Positions 35,610 through 47,756 of a stretch of 64,000 nt of DNA are shown one piece after another. The notes beneath the pieces are model-generated. The model was given only the letters and a program-made list of their open reading frames with translations. It did not search any database and was not told the DNA's origin. The stretch's first letter is position 1. The number at the start of each line of letters is the position of its first letter. Source of the DNA: Metopolophium dirhodum (lineage: Eukaryota > Arthropoda > Insecta > Hemiptera > Aphididae); the NCBI RefSeq assembly GCF_019925205.1, contig NC_083566.1:37145558-37209557 (forward strand). The letters are read 5' to 3'. Made by a program: the position numbers and the translations under genes.

Positions 35610-36116
35610 TTGGTAATAACGATACAAAAGAAGTCAAATAACGGTAATAATACTCGTACGACGTCGACGACGACGATACAATGCAATATTCTAATATCGA
35701 TGACTATACATCCCGAAATTAATCGCAAAAGTTTTGTGGCCTCAGCACACAGGTTCCTTTCGCCCGGGGAGAGCAGTGTGTTTAGCCGTCTCGTGGCCTA
35801 CGCCAAGAATGATGAGGATAAGGAGGTGTGTTGTACGCGCACTGTTGGAGATTATGCACACACTCTGTACCGGGCTCGCGTCGCTCTTCTCTCTCTCTCT
35901 CTCTCTCTGTCACGTTGTGTACGCGCGCCCTGTATATGCACGCACAACAACGCCTATCTATTGATCCGCCACCACCCCGACTTCACCTCCACCGACACCA
36001 CCACCTCCAACCGTGCCGACCGCCCCGCCGATCCCACCACCCTGCCACCCCCTACTCCCGCAGCTACATCCGAGCGCCCACAAAATGTCAACACCCAAAA
36101 CGCGCGCAGCCACTAA
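35610..36116 (+). CDS. Longest ORF of the window (168 codons), C-rich, doubtful
   Basis: I do not recognise a protein. The frame crosses a (CT)n microsatellite (read as SLSLSLS) and a strongly C-rich, G-poor tract (35970-36070) giving a P/T-rich tail (TTLPPPTPAATSERP). Two overlapping plus frames of 118 and 76 codons run through the same DNA, so the openness reflects composition. TACTCCCGCAG at 36052-36062 would serve as a splice acceptor with a good pyrimidine tract. A 5' untranslated or regulatory block, or an intron end before an unseen exon, are equally good readings. Confidence 0.15.
   Translation: MVITIQKKSNNGNNTRTTSTTTIQCNILISMTIHPEINRKSFVASAHRFLSPGESSVFSRLVAYAKNDEDKEVCCTRTVGDYAHTLYRARVALLSLSLSLSRCVRAPCICTHNNAYLLIRHHPDFTSTDTTTSNRADRPADPTTLPPPTPAATSERPQNVNTQNARSH
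35888..35908. repeat. (CT)n microsatellite
   Basis: About ten CT units inside the C-rich block; GAGAG sites on the minus strand. Confidence 0.9.
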
Positions 36117-36160
36117 ACACTCGAAAAATAACCATACGGCCGCAGTCGGCCCTCACGGCT

Positions 36161-39100
36161 CATTTAATAATAATATATTATTAATATCAAGTTTTTATTA
36201 TACTCATACTATTGTATATACTATATAGTATTTAAATATTTTGTAAACATACCATGTCCTACGTGGATTTTATAGTATAGGGGAGTGGAGGCGTGTTTTG
36301 TTCGAATATGCGACTCTTGTCCGTAAAGTCGCCTTTGCTGTTATTGGCGATATTGCGTTTCGTTTGTACGAATTGGAAAAAAAGGAAATAATTCAAATGA
36401 ATTTAAAAATATTAAAAAATATATTTTTTGAATGTACAACCTTATTCTGGCCAATATTGTGGAATAGTTTCCGGTTGAGTCTAACACTACTCAGTTGTAT
36501 TGGTATATGTTTACAATAGATTAGAGTTCATAAAATTTGAGTTGACAGTGATTTTTTTGGCCAAAAAAATTTATAGTTAACAATTGTACAAACATTAATT
36601 TACGGAACTCGGATATTATAATTATTTAGATTTTGATATTTGATCGAACCTGTACTCAATCTCTGATCGTATGGCGTAAAATATTATATCTAATGTTTCT
36701 ATTCGTGAAATAGGAAAAAGTTCAGGCTGTTTTCAGGTGATTTCCGATAACCCTGAGAATATGACTGATCCTACCAAACAAAATCTCTAAGGTTTACTAG
36801 TAAACAATTTTATCCGAACTTCGAACCCTGCCGTTTATTACTGTTTCAGGCATGAAAAAATCACACGTCAGGTTCCACATTTCTTAAACTGTATTATACA
36901 TAAATTATACAGCAAACATTTTTTGGAAAACCAAAAATCAAAAATCAATGATAATTACACAATAAGTAATTCTGTTGAGAAATCGCATAAAATAAGGTAA
37001 TTAAAGTGAGTTATCTTATCTATCTTTGGACATAATATTTTTCTTATTAATGTATAAATATTTATTTTTTGTTTATTTCTAAAATTAAAATTAAAAATTA
37101 AACAATGATTAAATACAATATTTATTTTTTTTTTTTTGTTTGTGTTTATTCATCAAGTTTTATGTATTATTATATTATTATATAATTATTTCTCTTTACT
37201 CCATCCTACATATACCGACTGTCGGATTATTTCATATTACTTATGTAAAATGATTTACTACTTAAGTATATTACTTGGATAAATAGGTCTAATTTATTAT
37301 ACTACTCTTGTATATTAATATTATATTAAAATTGTATGTGATTAATAATTAATGTTTATTTTTACATATTATGTATTCAATATCCGGTACCTTTACAGAA
37401 GTTATAATAAGTGATTTATTCAAATGAATTAAATAAATAAATATATTTTTTTATTTTGTTGACTAAAATAGAAACTTAAGCAAATATTACTTCCTATACC
37501 TTTTTATAAGTAGAATATTGTGTCCTTCACTTTGGAAAATGGACAGAGAGGGGTTTTCACGTACATTTATCAAGTTACTTTTCTCCGGAAACACAAGTGC
37601 ACAACACGTATCGTTGGTTAAAAATAAAAATGAGTTTAAACCTAAGTGCTACGCGTTGAGCATCTATATAACGATTTTTTTAATAACAATTTTATACTAG
37701 TTACTTAGTAAATTTTTATAGACCGTAAAATAATCGTCAAAATACCAATAGATAAAAATTGAATTTCGGTGAAATTCAGATATTTTGTGATAATTACCAT
37801 AAAACCTCATTACGAAAAAATATATAGTTTTCAGTTTGTTTCATACAGCTATATAAGAAAGGAACTTTACTGAAAGTTTGACACAGGCTCAACATTAAAA
37901 TCAGAAAATCTTGTTAAGAACATCTGCACAAGTACACAAATAATCTGAATTATTAACATTAATATAAAAAAGTTAGTTTAGAGTTAAAATCGAAATACGG
38001 TACACAAAACTAAAAAACGATTCGTAGGTCGATGTAATTTTAAATTGTATTTTATTAGAAACGATATTACTGAAAATACAGAAGAATTGATTTCCTTATA
38101 AAAGTTTGACGTTGATTTTAGAAACGTAGGTTTGCTTCTTTTGAGGTAAACGAAACATTTTACAAAATCTATGCATCATAGAGTTTTATTATTTTCACTT
38201 CATTAATCCACTTTTTGTAATCAACCCTACAGATGCAGTTCATAAAAAAGAAAAAGTAAAATTTTATAATATACATTATACATCTAAATGAAAAATTTAA
38301 AAATATTAGTAAGTAGTTTTTTTTTATAATAGGCTTGAGAATGGAAAATAAAAGTTATTTGTGACGATGTAAGGAGCATACTACAAAAAAAAAAAATTGG
38401 AAATTAAAGATTGTATAAGCGAAAAGCGGCTAGGGAATAAAAAAAAAAACACCAGTGATAGAACACGCATAATATCTAATATTTGTTAAATGTATTTTTA
38501 AGGAATAATATTATAATATTATATTATTAATTTAAAGAGACACAATATTCAAAATAGGACTAAGAGAATGGTGAATAATAATAGTTATAATATTTACGAT
38601 TTCTTTTGGAACATCCAACACCTATAATTTATATTATAATAAAAACTTTACTGTGAAAATTATGTTTTATATTATAAAAATTAAGTTGTTAGCTGAACTG
38701 TACTACGCATACAAGTGTTCAACTAGCGCGCAGTTGCTTACTTATAAGTTTTCTCGTAACGTTTTAATTAATATCGCAAAAAAATACATTTTATGAATTT
38801 ATAATTAAATTAATATTCACTGAACAGAAGTACGATTTATGTACATAAAATATTTACGGGCGGTTGCGAATAAAGTTTTTAATTTTTACCGTTTTTAAAC
38901 ACACCGTTGATAGATATTTAGTTTATAGTAATAAATGTTCCGTACAAAGACCATACACAAATATTTATTATACCACAAACACTTATTTTTTTTTTTGGTT
39001 AATGACATACCGTTTTATAATTTTTCATAAATTTAGAACCTGACTATATTATTAAGACTGTACATAATATGCAAATACATTTTATATTCTGTTTAGGTAC

Positions 39101-40560
39101 GAACTTGAAACCTGAATTATATCTTACATCGATTAATATAATATTATCATTTTTCGACTAAACCTCAGATAATATATAATATAATGGACAGGCTATTCGT
39201 ATATAAATAACATAGATGGATCGTTCCCACAACAGGAAGAGAGACGACAATATAAAATGTATATATTTTTCCATCCTTCGCAGCAAAAAAAAAATGATTT
39301 TTCTACGTTCCATTATTTCATTGTTCTTCCATTATTGTATTTTTGTTTCGTTTCGTGGAGAATAAAAATACTTTTTGAGTGAGACAGACGTTTTGTGAAT
39401 GCTCGAAGGAATATTTCCTACCAATGGGTATGTAATGACAGTATACTATCTACGGAGTGTTGTACAGATACAGCTACAAGTGTTGAACGCAGTTTCAACC
39501 ATTGACATCAGTGGGTCGAATGTCCTATAGGTATGTTTTTATGAACATATTTTTAATTTATTTTTCGAATTGGTGTCGTGCAATGTATCTGTGTTGTATT
39601 TTATTCGAGTAAATGTATTACTTTTTTTTTTAACATATTTTATTGTCGGCAATCCATTTACGATATAATAGATTGTACATCAATATAATGTAGGTCATCG
39701 GCATTATTATGTATGTAAACATTATAGTGCATTACACATAATAATATATTTTATAATATTTTTATGGAATAACACCCACTGTCATCAAAACCTTTTTTGC
39801 GCATAGATTTAATTTCAGACATAACTATATCGTTTACACAATAATTATAAAATAGGTAGTTATGGAAGGTAGGTATTTTATTTAGTACGTCATGTTTTGT
39901 AATTGAACAGTCATTAATATATCACTGATAATTAGACGGTGAATAACAGTTTTAAATCCATTGCATTATTAAAGTGTTCCACTGTTAGTTATCGAATGTT
40001 GTATGCATAACATAATAACTAACATCATAATACATGTTATACTATATACGTCATTGTGATTAAACGTCAACACAAATACAATATATTATTAATATTAAAT
40101 GAAAAATAACATCATTTGAAATATCAACTACTGTTCTTCGGCGTTTAAACACGACCTTAGCTGTGTCATACATTACATGCATGCTGCATAATAATATTAT
40201 GTTTGTACAAACAAAAATGCGCATAGTTAATTTAAATTATACCTGATGCTCGAATCAACGTGATGTGTAGACTGCAGTTCTCATAACATCCTACAAGTAT
40301 ATGACTTTTGATTTGTTCTTAAACCAATCAATGGAACGATGTGCATTATTAATCATTATTGTTTCGGATTGATCACAGCTACCGGAAATAATAGTTTAAA
40401 CAAATAGAACATATTATTACGGTTTATATTGGTGGTGGTGGTGGGTGTTTTTTTTTCACCGGACTCGAGTCCTCCGACCGTCGAAAATTTCATAAATATT
40501 ATTGACGGGAGACCCAACCCATACGACTTAAAGATATAATTGTTTTTTTCATTTTCCAAC
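36161..40560. other. Long A+T-rich stretch, nothing supported
   Basis: Mostly A+T-rich. The plus frame 36298-36519 (73 codons) begins reasonably (EYATLVRKVAFAVIGDIAF) but lacks a recognisable domain. The frames at 37518-37700 and 40356-40559 (minus) are also unassigned. I find no repeat boundary or RNA gene. Confidence 0.5.
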
Positions 40561-40563
40561 GGT

Positions 40564-40790
40564 TTATGCGAAATTAAAAAAAATAATCATCCAATTCTCG
40601 ACACATTTCAGGCTACGTCTTTGGCCATATAACAAAGAATAAACTCTCACGTACAATATTGGCATCTTTATAAAACCAAGTAGCCAGTCGGCACATTCCA
40701 GAAACTTCACTGTGCAATAATTCACGCTCTTACCTAATTGTTCGATAAAATTGTACTTCACTTCCGTTATAAATCGATCTCCCTCAGAAT
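40564..40790 (-). CDS. Possible decayed or orphan exon, minus strand
   Basis: The minus strand reads GDRFITEVKYNFIEQLG across 40785-40738 with a mixed composition unlike the flanks. A good splice donor, TTAG|GTAAGAGC, falls at about 40741-40730. The frame then stays open to 40564 (65 codons from an internal ATG at 40761). A second donor-like CAG|GTAATA is at about 40820. I see no good acceptor and recognise no family, so this is a weak candidate. Confidence 0.15.
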
Positions 40791-40799
40791 ATAATTATA

Positions 40800-43000
40800 C
40801 GCACATCAAAAATATTACCTGCAACAACATTACAAATGTTTTTTTTTTAGTAAAATAACAAACATAATTTTTTTTCCAAAGAAAATCAGGCTCCATATTG
40901 TTTATACATAATATTAAAATGTATATAAATTGCGCAAAGCATACATTAAATATATGAGTATAAAATAATAAACTTTCTTTAAAAAATACAATATTAACTG
41001 CTAAAAATAGTAGAATCATGTACCAATTATACAAATAATAATAAGTTGTTGTATTATTTATGATTATTTTAAAGACCAAATTGTATTCCACTCACGCACA
41101 AATAAAATCGTGGAAAACTTTTTGAATATAGTTCGAAATATTAATTTACTTTAGGTATTTTATCATACTTATTACTTATAATAAATAATTATTTCAAAAA
41201 TGAAATGGTTACTAAATATTTAAACTAACGGACAAGTTATTATATTATTTACTTATTCACGCGAGTATCACTCTGTATAGCGTATGAAAAATATTATGTA
41301 ATATTACTGAAGACATATTCCAGCATAAAGTTTTTATCTTATCTCCGAGTTCCGAAAACCATATCTTTTGATGTTTCTAGAAATTTTATATTAAATAAAT
41401 ATATCGTAGACGTATTATATTATGTAATATATATAATATGTGCGCAAATATAAATGCAATGTTTGAACGTCCCGTTTAACTAAAAAAAAAAGTAATTTAA
41501 GTTTGTAAACTATAAAACAAGTAGGCTATCGATTTAAAAAAAAAAAAAAAAACCATTTCGGATGAATATGCTCAATATATTCGTTGTGAAAAAATACATA
41601 ATATTATGCATATAACTCGTATATTTTTAAACCTCTGTCCCGACTGAATAGGCCGTAAATTATTACGAAACGCATAATGTTCGCTGAGACAAATAAACAG
41701 CTTTAAAATATATACATATACATATTTTTGTATACGAACGAATTTTAAATGAAAAATAAAATTGACAGTTATTTTTTATTTAATCATAATATTATTTGTA
41801 CAAATACGTTTTTTTTTATTAAATAATTGACTTACATTTTAAGTCGAAACGCGTGTATGCTGATAAACTCGTGGAAACATGGGCGTACACTATTATTCCA
41901 TTAGTAACGTTAGTACACATTTAGTTTATAATGAGTTCATAACGACAGATAAACATGACGACAACGAAAGAAATAAGTCACCTTGTATGATTGCTAGTGT
42001 CAAATATCGATGTCTTGTATTAGTTACCTAAGTTATAATTTGAAATTCTAACTTATTACTTCTTAACGTAACAAATATAATATAGTTTATGGGATAGGTT
42101 GTGTAATGTATTTTTTTCAGTGTAAAATACGTGTATGTGTGTCTAAAAACTTTATTGCATTTGCCACTGTGCTTTATTGATAATATGTAAGTCATAAAAG
42201 TGTTTCGTGAAAAATAAAATTCAAAATAAAAAGTTTTTAGTAACTTTTTTGTGGGTTTTTCATTATGTATGCAATTTCTATGTTTTTATATAATGCAATT
42301 TTCGAAACATTTTATGTATGCATATGAATTATTATTATTATATTTTCGTGATGAAGGGACAATAAACATGCATTTTTCTGTTGAAACCTATTAAACTTTT
42401 TGCATCAATCTATGAAACACCTCGAGTGGCAATTGTAGTGTAGTAATCGGGAAATTATAAATAAACCATCCAAGTAAAATTGTTTCACCTACGTGTAGTA
42501 GTAGTAGGTACCTACTTATAAAGTCTAAAACGAATGTATATTTTGATGAATAATAAATAATGTATCAGATAATTTTTGCAAAAACAAAGTGTTCAACAAT
42601 AAGTAGTACCCAAGTATATTATTATAAAAAATTGCTTTGATTTAATAAATACTGTTTTACGACACCTGCACACAACACAAGTGTCTTGGGTTAGTAAAAG
42701 AAAAACTAACTAACTTATGCATCTATTTTTGGAGTTGATAGTTAATATTGTTTATACCTTAGTTATCACCGCATAAACGTTTCTCATCCCACATTTCGAC
42801 AGTCGGAAATCTAAGAATACGTATGGTTATTGCTGACTAATTATGGCTTTGTATGTTCGTACAGATATTAGATTAATTTAGGACTTCTTTGCTTATGTTG
42901 AGTCATGCACAACGAGATCCGTTGAAAATTATTGTGTGTGTGCGTGTGAGAAAACTACTGTGTGGAATATGAACCACATCAATGGTGGTTGAACGTAAAC
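40800..43000. other. A+T-rich stretch, no gene seen
   Basis: A+T-rich. The 98-codon minus frame at 40795-41091 is dominated by F, Y, I and L and I regard it as chance. Confidence 0.55.
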
Positions 43001-43278
43001 GGCGAGTACACCACATGCGTCAATAAGACATTAACGCCGACTACAAGATACTGCAAGAATGCCGACGGTCGTGGGTGAAGATAAGAGTACTAGGCCGATT
43101 CGTTGGCCGTGAACAAATGATTTCAAAGAAAAAAAACCATTCTCCTAAATTCATTATATATTTACGCGGTGTCGTGGACTAATAAGATGAAGTCTGCGAT
43201 GAAGTCAAACGAGATGTGTACGCTATATAGTCACGTGTAACAATATATCTTTCCCTCTATAACATATTATATAATATA

Positions 43279-43302
43279 TGTGTGTGTGTGTGTGTGTGTG
43301 TG
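43279..43302 (+). repeat. (TG)12 microsatellite
   Basis: Uninterrupted TG run of 24 bp. Confidence 0.95.
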
Positions 43303-43559
43303 CACGACAGTATTATTCGTTTCTTACGCGTAAATATAACGTCTACGATGGCGAGCGTATAACGACGTTATTTTCGTACCGTGGCAATAATACGAACCGA
43401 AATCGAATTACCTGTGACGCGGTCGGAATGATGCTGCGGAGGGCTCATGTCGTACGGAGCAGTGTATTCGAAGAGGGCCGAACAATCAAATTTATGGTTT
43501 AGCGAGTCAGGTTGATGCGAAATTGTTTTCCATCAGTTGCGTTGTGTTGGGCTGAGAGG

Positions 43560-43567
<8 letters not shown>

Positions 43568-43606
<39 letters not shown>

Positions 43607-43625
43607 GAATACAGTATAAAAGGGC
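43568..43625 (+). promoter_or_regulatory. Candidate promoter: (GA)19 tract plus TATA box
   Basis: An uninterrupted (GA)19 run at 43568-43605 is followed 9 bp later by TATAAAAGGGC at 43615-43625, a near-ideal TATA box. GA tracts bind GAGA-type factors that keep insect promoters open. The site lies in a CpG-rich block and reads rightward. No clear initiator is visible around the expected 43645, which weakens the case. Confidence 0.4.
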
Positions 43626-43686
43626 TTTTATAATATTATATAGAACCGTCGTACCTTTATACCGGACACACTTTACGACGACCACG

Positions 43687-43785
43687 ATGACGCCGGCGAG
43701 CGAACTTGCAAACAATACGATATTAAAGTTTATGGCGCCGGTTCACTGCTACCTACTACATGATATTTGTGTTCCCGGCATGTAA
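43687..43785 (+). CDS. 32-codon ORF downstream of the GA/TATA element
   Basis: This is the first ATG downstream of the TATA box at 43615-43625 (72 bp). It has A at -3 (ACCACGATGA), a favourable context. The product would start MTPASELANNTILKF and end CVPGM. Too short to assign; it could be an upstream ORF, a micropeptide or a first-exon fragment. No signal peptide is obvious. Confidence 0.15.
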   Translation: MTPASELANNTILKFMAPVHCYLLHDICVPGM

Positions 43786-44384
43786 CTACGTAATATATTA
43801 TTATACCTAAAACGCCATATACACATAAGTACGGATTATTATACCGTACCATTATACATCAACAGGTAGACGGAAAAATTTCGTTCAAAGGTGAGTAGCA
43901 GGTACGCTAAAGTTTACCGTGCACTCGCGCCGCACCTCCCACGCACAGTGGCCGACCGACCCCGTTCGAGTAAACGATCGCAATGGCGGGGATCGCTGAC
44001 CCTATAGGCCACAGGAGTTTCAAAAAACAACCGAAACGCAATTGTATACCAAGGTAAAATACTAACGACACACAGTTGTTACACGTATATATTATTGTGA
44101 TGTGGTCTCGGTGGTCGCTGCCGCCGCCAGAGAACCGTGGGACTGCGTTGCGGTATTTCGTTCCGAATTTAAATTTAATCGAATCGCATCCTACACGAAC
44201 ACACACACACGCACACACACTTTAATGTGTATTAACTGTTTCCCATTTGGATGGTTTCTGTTTATTTTGACGTACGCGGGTCAGTATACCGTTTCGTAGT
44301 AGTAAATTAATTTTTTGAAATAGGACCTTATATTGTTATTTCATACATCAGTAGTTGTCACTATAATAGCGACATGTATATTAT

Positions 44385-44624
44385 TTTTATTTTTGTTGTT
44401 GTTTGCAGGGGACGAACTGTAGGTTAATAGACACGTGTGTTTTGGTTTGGCAGATTTTTTAGTGAGCACCTGTAGGTATCTGCCATGCCCAGGTGGGGAT
44501 GGCGGCACTTCTCTCCGGACACCGTGACTTGCCCGAAGAAAAATGCCGCCCGTGAACCGAGGTTTGAACCGGTGCCGGTGTGCGTCACAACCGACGCCTT
44601 AGTCCACTCGGCCACCCCGTCCCC
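44385..44624 (-). mobile_element. tRNA-derived SINE, copy 3
   Basis: The minus-strand head starts GGGGACGGGGTGGCCGAGTG. The A box is at 44604-44614 and the B box GGTTCAAACC at 44561-44570. The body is collinear with copy 1 (CTCGGTTCACGGGCGGCA..., then ATCTGCCAAACCAAAACACA) but it ends in an AAC/AAT-rich tail and lacks the CAGCTAATGGC module. The flanking duplication is CGACATGTATATTAT (44370-44384) against CGACATATATATATTAT from 44625, with variation in the TA run. The minus frame 44424-44630 is a shadow. Confidence 0.9.
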
Positions 44625-44640
44625 CGACATATATATATTA

Positions 44641-47409
44641 TGTGTTGAAGAAACAGCTTAAGTAAAAACATTTCAGATTCAGATATTATGTTGTAGTCAT
44701 CCTTGCCGATAAACTCTAAATCTTAGAATCTAAATTGTTTCATAATATTATGACGTTGTGACGTGACCGAACCGGCATCTCGATCAATTTTATTATTCTG
44801 TTGTGGATAATATTATGATTTATATAACAGGTGTTCTATTCACATTTATTGTTGCTAAGCTTAGAACTTACTTGGTTTACACATTCCGTTGGGTTTATTT
44901 TATATTTTATAACAGTTCATATTAATTTAACTAAGTGTTAACGCGTATTAAATTATAGATAATCAACGTTCAACACAATACAATAATATTGTACCACCAA
45001 ATATTTACTATTATTATTTATATCCAACCCGTGCTAATTATTTTTGAAAACGTTATTTTTAAATTTATAATAGCCTTATTTATTTTTTTTTAATATTCTT
45101 GTACAGTTTTCGATATACTAAAATATTTTATTTCGATTTGGTTAAAACGAGAAAATTATGAATTGAAACAAATTGTTAAATTATACTATATCGGGAAGAT
45201 TCAATATAATATAATTTATTATTATTCTTTACCAGGCACCAATATGAAATGTTCTTGTTTTCTGCTATATTTTTTGTTTTATCTGAAAACCATAATGTGC
45301 CATCATCACTAATCAGTATTTTCAGAAAACTTTCGTTTTCTCGTCAGAAAACCGGATGAAACGTGATAAACATAAAATTATTGGTACAAAATATATACCT
45401 ATAGTTAGTTAATACGTATGTAGTAGATGCATATCAAAATCGCGGGTTTATTAGTATCAAATGTAGTCAAGTCTAAACTAATTGGATTGCTTATAAAATT
45501 GATATCCCTAGTATTTAGCAAAGAAATAAAAACACAATTTCAGTATGACAAATATGGTTTATAGTTTTAATAATAGTTTATTCTTCAAATATAAATTAAC
45601 AACACATTTCACACAAAGAAGAAATGGTCACTGCCGTTGTATTTTTTACCTTTATACATATTACGACAACCATTGGATTTTGGGATCGAAATTCATTGGC
45701 CGGAATTCGTTAAAAACATGCGTAGGTACTTAGCAAAAAAAAATTCGTATCAAATTATTTTTCACTGTAACAGCTTGGCATCAAAACATTGGGTCAGTGC
45801 CAAGTTCTTTCAATGCCTATTGTTCGAGAAACCATTTTCGTTCAAGTATTTTAAATTAACGCACACGATTTTACTTTTAAATTAATGATATACTACTGGA
45901 TTTATTAGACGTGCCCCAAAAGTGGACGAGTACGAAAAAATTGTTACAAAATAATAATAACTAAAGGTGTAGAAATTACTTTCGATGGATATTTTTTTTA
46001 TCTCAGTGTTTCTCCGTTGCCTTCGGTATGAAGAACAACTTGTTGTTGATATTATGACTTGTTCTATAATTGTATGTGTAATAAATGTACCTAATGTATG
46101 TTTTTATTAATTATTATTTGTTGCTATATCCGAATATCCATATAATTTATTCATACATTTGCACGTTGTTATAAATGTACATTAATGTATTAAAATGTTT
46201 TCCGCAGAATTAAAATTAAGCATTTCGAATACACGAAAATCGCATTCGAATGAAACAGCTGAAATCAAAAAAAAATAGAATGTGCCCTAACTAATTGATA
46301 TTAGTTATTATTTTTAACGTATGCCATTTAAAAAGTGATGACTGATGAATAAAAAATTACCCATATTATACAAACTATGGGTAGTACAATTTTTAAATAA
46401 AAATAAAAATTACTACACAACACATGATAATAATTTTTAGTAAAATTAACAAATGTAAATAAAAATATCATCGAGATAAATATTATATTGAACTCAAATT
46501 TAAACTATAATATAGTCACGATAAATAACTATTTTGAGACAATGTGGTACATATCACAGTTAAGCAAAATTTAATACAATTTCAGTGGTAAATTAAATAT
46601 GTAAGAACAAGCAATATCAAGTTACCTGAAGTGTTCGTGCACAATTGTGGCTAACAAATGGAAATGGGATTACACCATAAGTCGTAAATGTCAATCAAAT
46701 GTTACCAACTTTAGGCATGCGTCATGTATGCGGTGCGAACACTTTAATGAAGGGTTAATATTTATGTGGGGGTTGGAGCATGACATAAAGATGAATTCTA
46801 TCGAAAAATAAAAGCGTTATAATATGTAAATGGACACTATAATATTATAGAACCCATACAAAAGTTTATATCAACGTAAAATAAAAAAGGTACCTATATG
46901 AAAAAACTAACTGCCGAAAAATAGATTTGGAAATTATTGGTGAATTTTAAAATAACAATAATACAGAAAAGTATTGAAAAAAATTCCATAGCTCAAAATT
47001 GCAATGATAAAATTAAATTTGCTTCAACATTTCTATAACTAACATATTATACAATATAATATAAATACCTAACCATAAATATTTTTAAAATTGTAATTCA
47101 AATTAAAGATAGGAACAATCAATGTGTTTTAATAATGTGTTACGGATTAGAATTTGTATAATACATTATAATATGAATCCGTATATTATATATTTATATG
47201 AATAGTGGTGAATGGTGATTTTACACTATATGTGACTTTGCCATGGTCAATCGTAAATATTTAATGAATCATGTTTACATACCCTATACAACTAGTTATA
47301 TATTTAAATTTTAAATAAATTAAACTGACCTTTAAAATCCTACCCCAAAGAAAACAAATAATAATATTAATTTTTTTCTCATATTACTTACTGTTTATCA
47401 AAATTATAT
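44641..47409. other. A+T-rich stretch with one complex patch
   Basis: A+T-rich. A somewhat more complex patch at 45600-45850 carries two overlapping frames (45545-45733, 45637-45885) and a 7-bp inverted pair CTTGGCA/TGCCAAG at 45773-45803. Other short inverted repeats: AGTGTTCG/CGAACACT near 46631/46737. No gene is supported. Confidence 0.5.
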
Positions 47410-47755
47410 TCTTTATTAGAACAAACAAGAATAATATACAATCCGTAATGAAATTTACAAAAAAGGTGATACGGTAGTACAATTATACAGGACTGGACGG
47501 CATGATAGAAGGGAGGTCCAATGACCCTACATTATAATTCTAGGGGGATTTTATTTTATTTTTTTTTTATGTTGATGAGGTCCCTGGGCCAATTTCATTT
47601 AAGACGGCGTGGTGGGTTACCAGGAAGTGTTAGAGAGGAGAGGTTTGAAATTAGAGGATTTGAATGGTTGAATGTGTTTTTGTGAAATGGTTTATAATAG
47701 TGGGAGGCTAGTGAATGAATGGTTGGGGTTTTGAGGATAGAGTGATGGGAGAAAA
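47410..47755 (-). mobile_element. LINE relic: C-terminus of a Jockey-type ORF2 with 3' UTR
   Basis: On the minus strand a frame is open from above 47755 to a TGA at 47597-47595 and reads HSNPLISNLSSLTLPGNPPR then RLK. The same frame continues after the stop as NWPRDLI. The pattern NPL...RRLKR.WPRDL is what I recall from the C-terminal end of Jockey/I-group LINE ORF2 proteins; the stop sits where an arginine codon (CGA) is expected, a CpG-type C-to-T change. A complex 3' UTR follows, with AATAAA near 47414. It is 5' truncated and dead. No ATG lies in the frame, so simple ORF calling misses it. Confidence 0.6.
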
Positions 47756-47756
47756 T

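Larger units (their letters stand above)
43001..44360. promoter_or_regulatory. CpG-rich islet with microsatellites
   Basis: A long G+C-richer block with frequent CpG. It holds the (TG)n, (GA)n and a (CA)n run (44197-44220), and several overlapping frames (43278-43502, 43533-43715, 43907-44218, 44102-44299) that lack domains. It is the best promoter-like neighbourhood in the window. Confidence 0.4.

Noticed and set aside
46000..46130. LTR retrotransposon search in the A+T-rich stretches
   Set aside because: I found no long direct repeats with TG...CA ends and 4-6-bp duplications, and no gag, protease or integrase motif in any frame.
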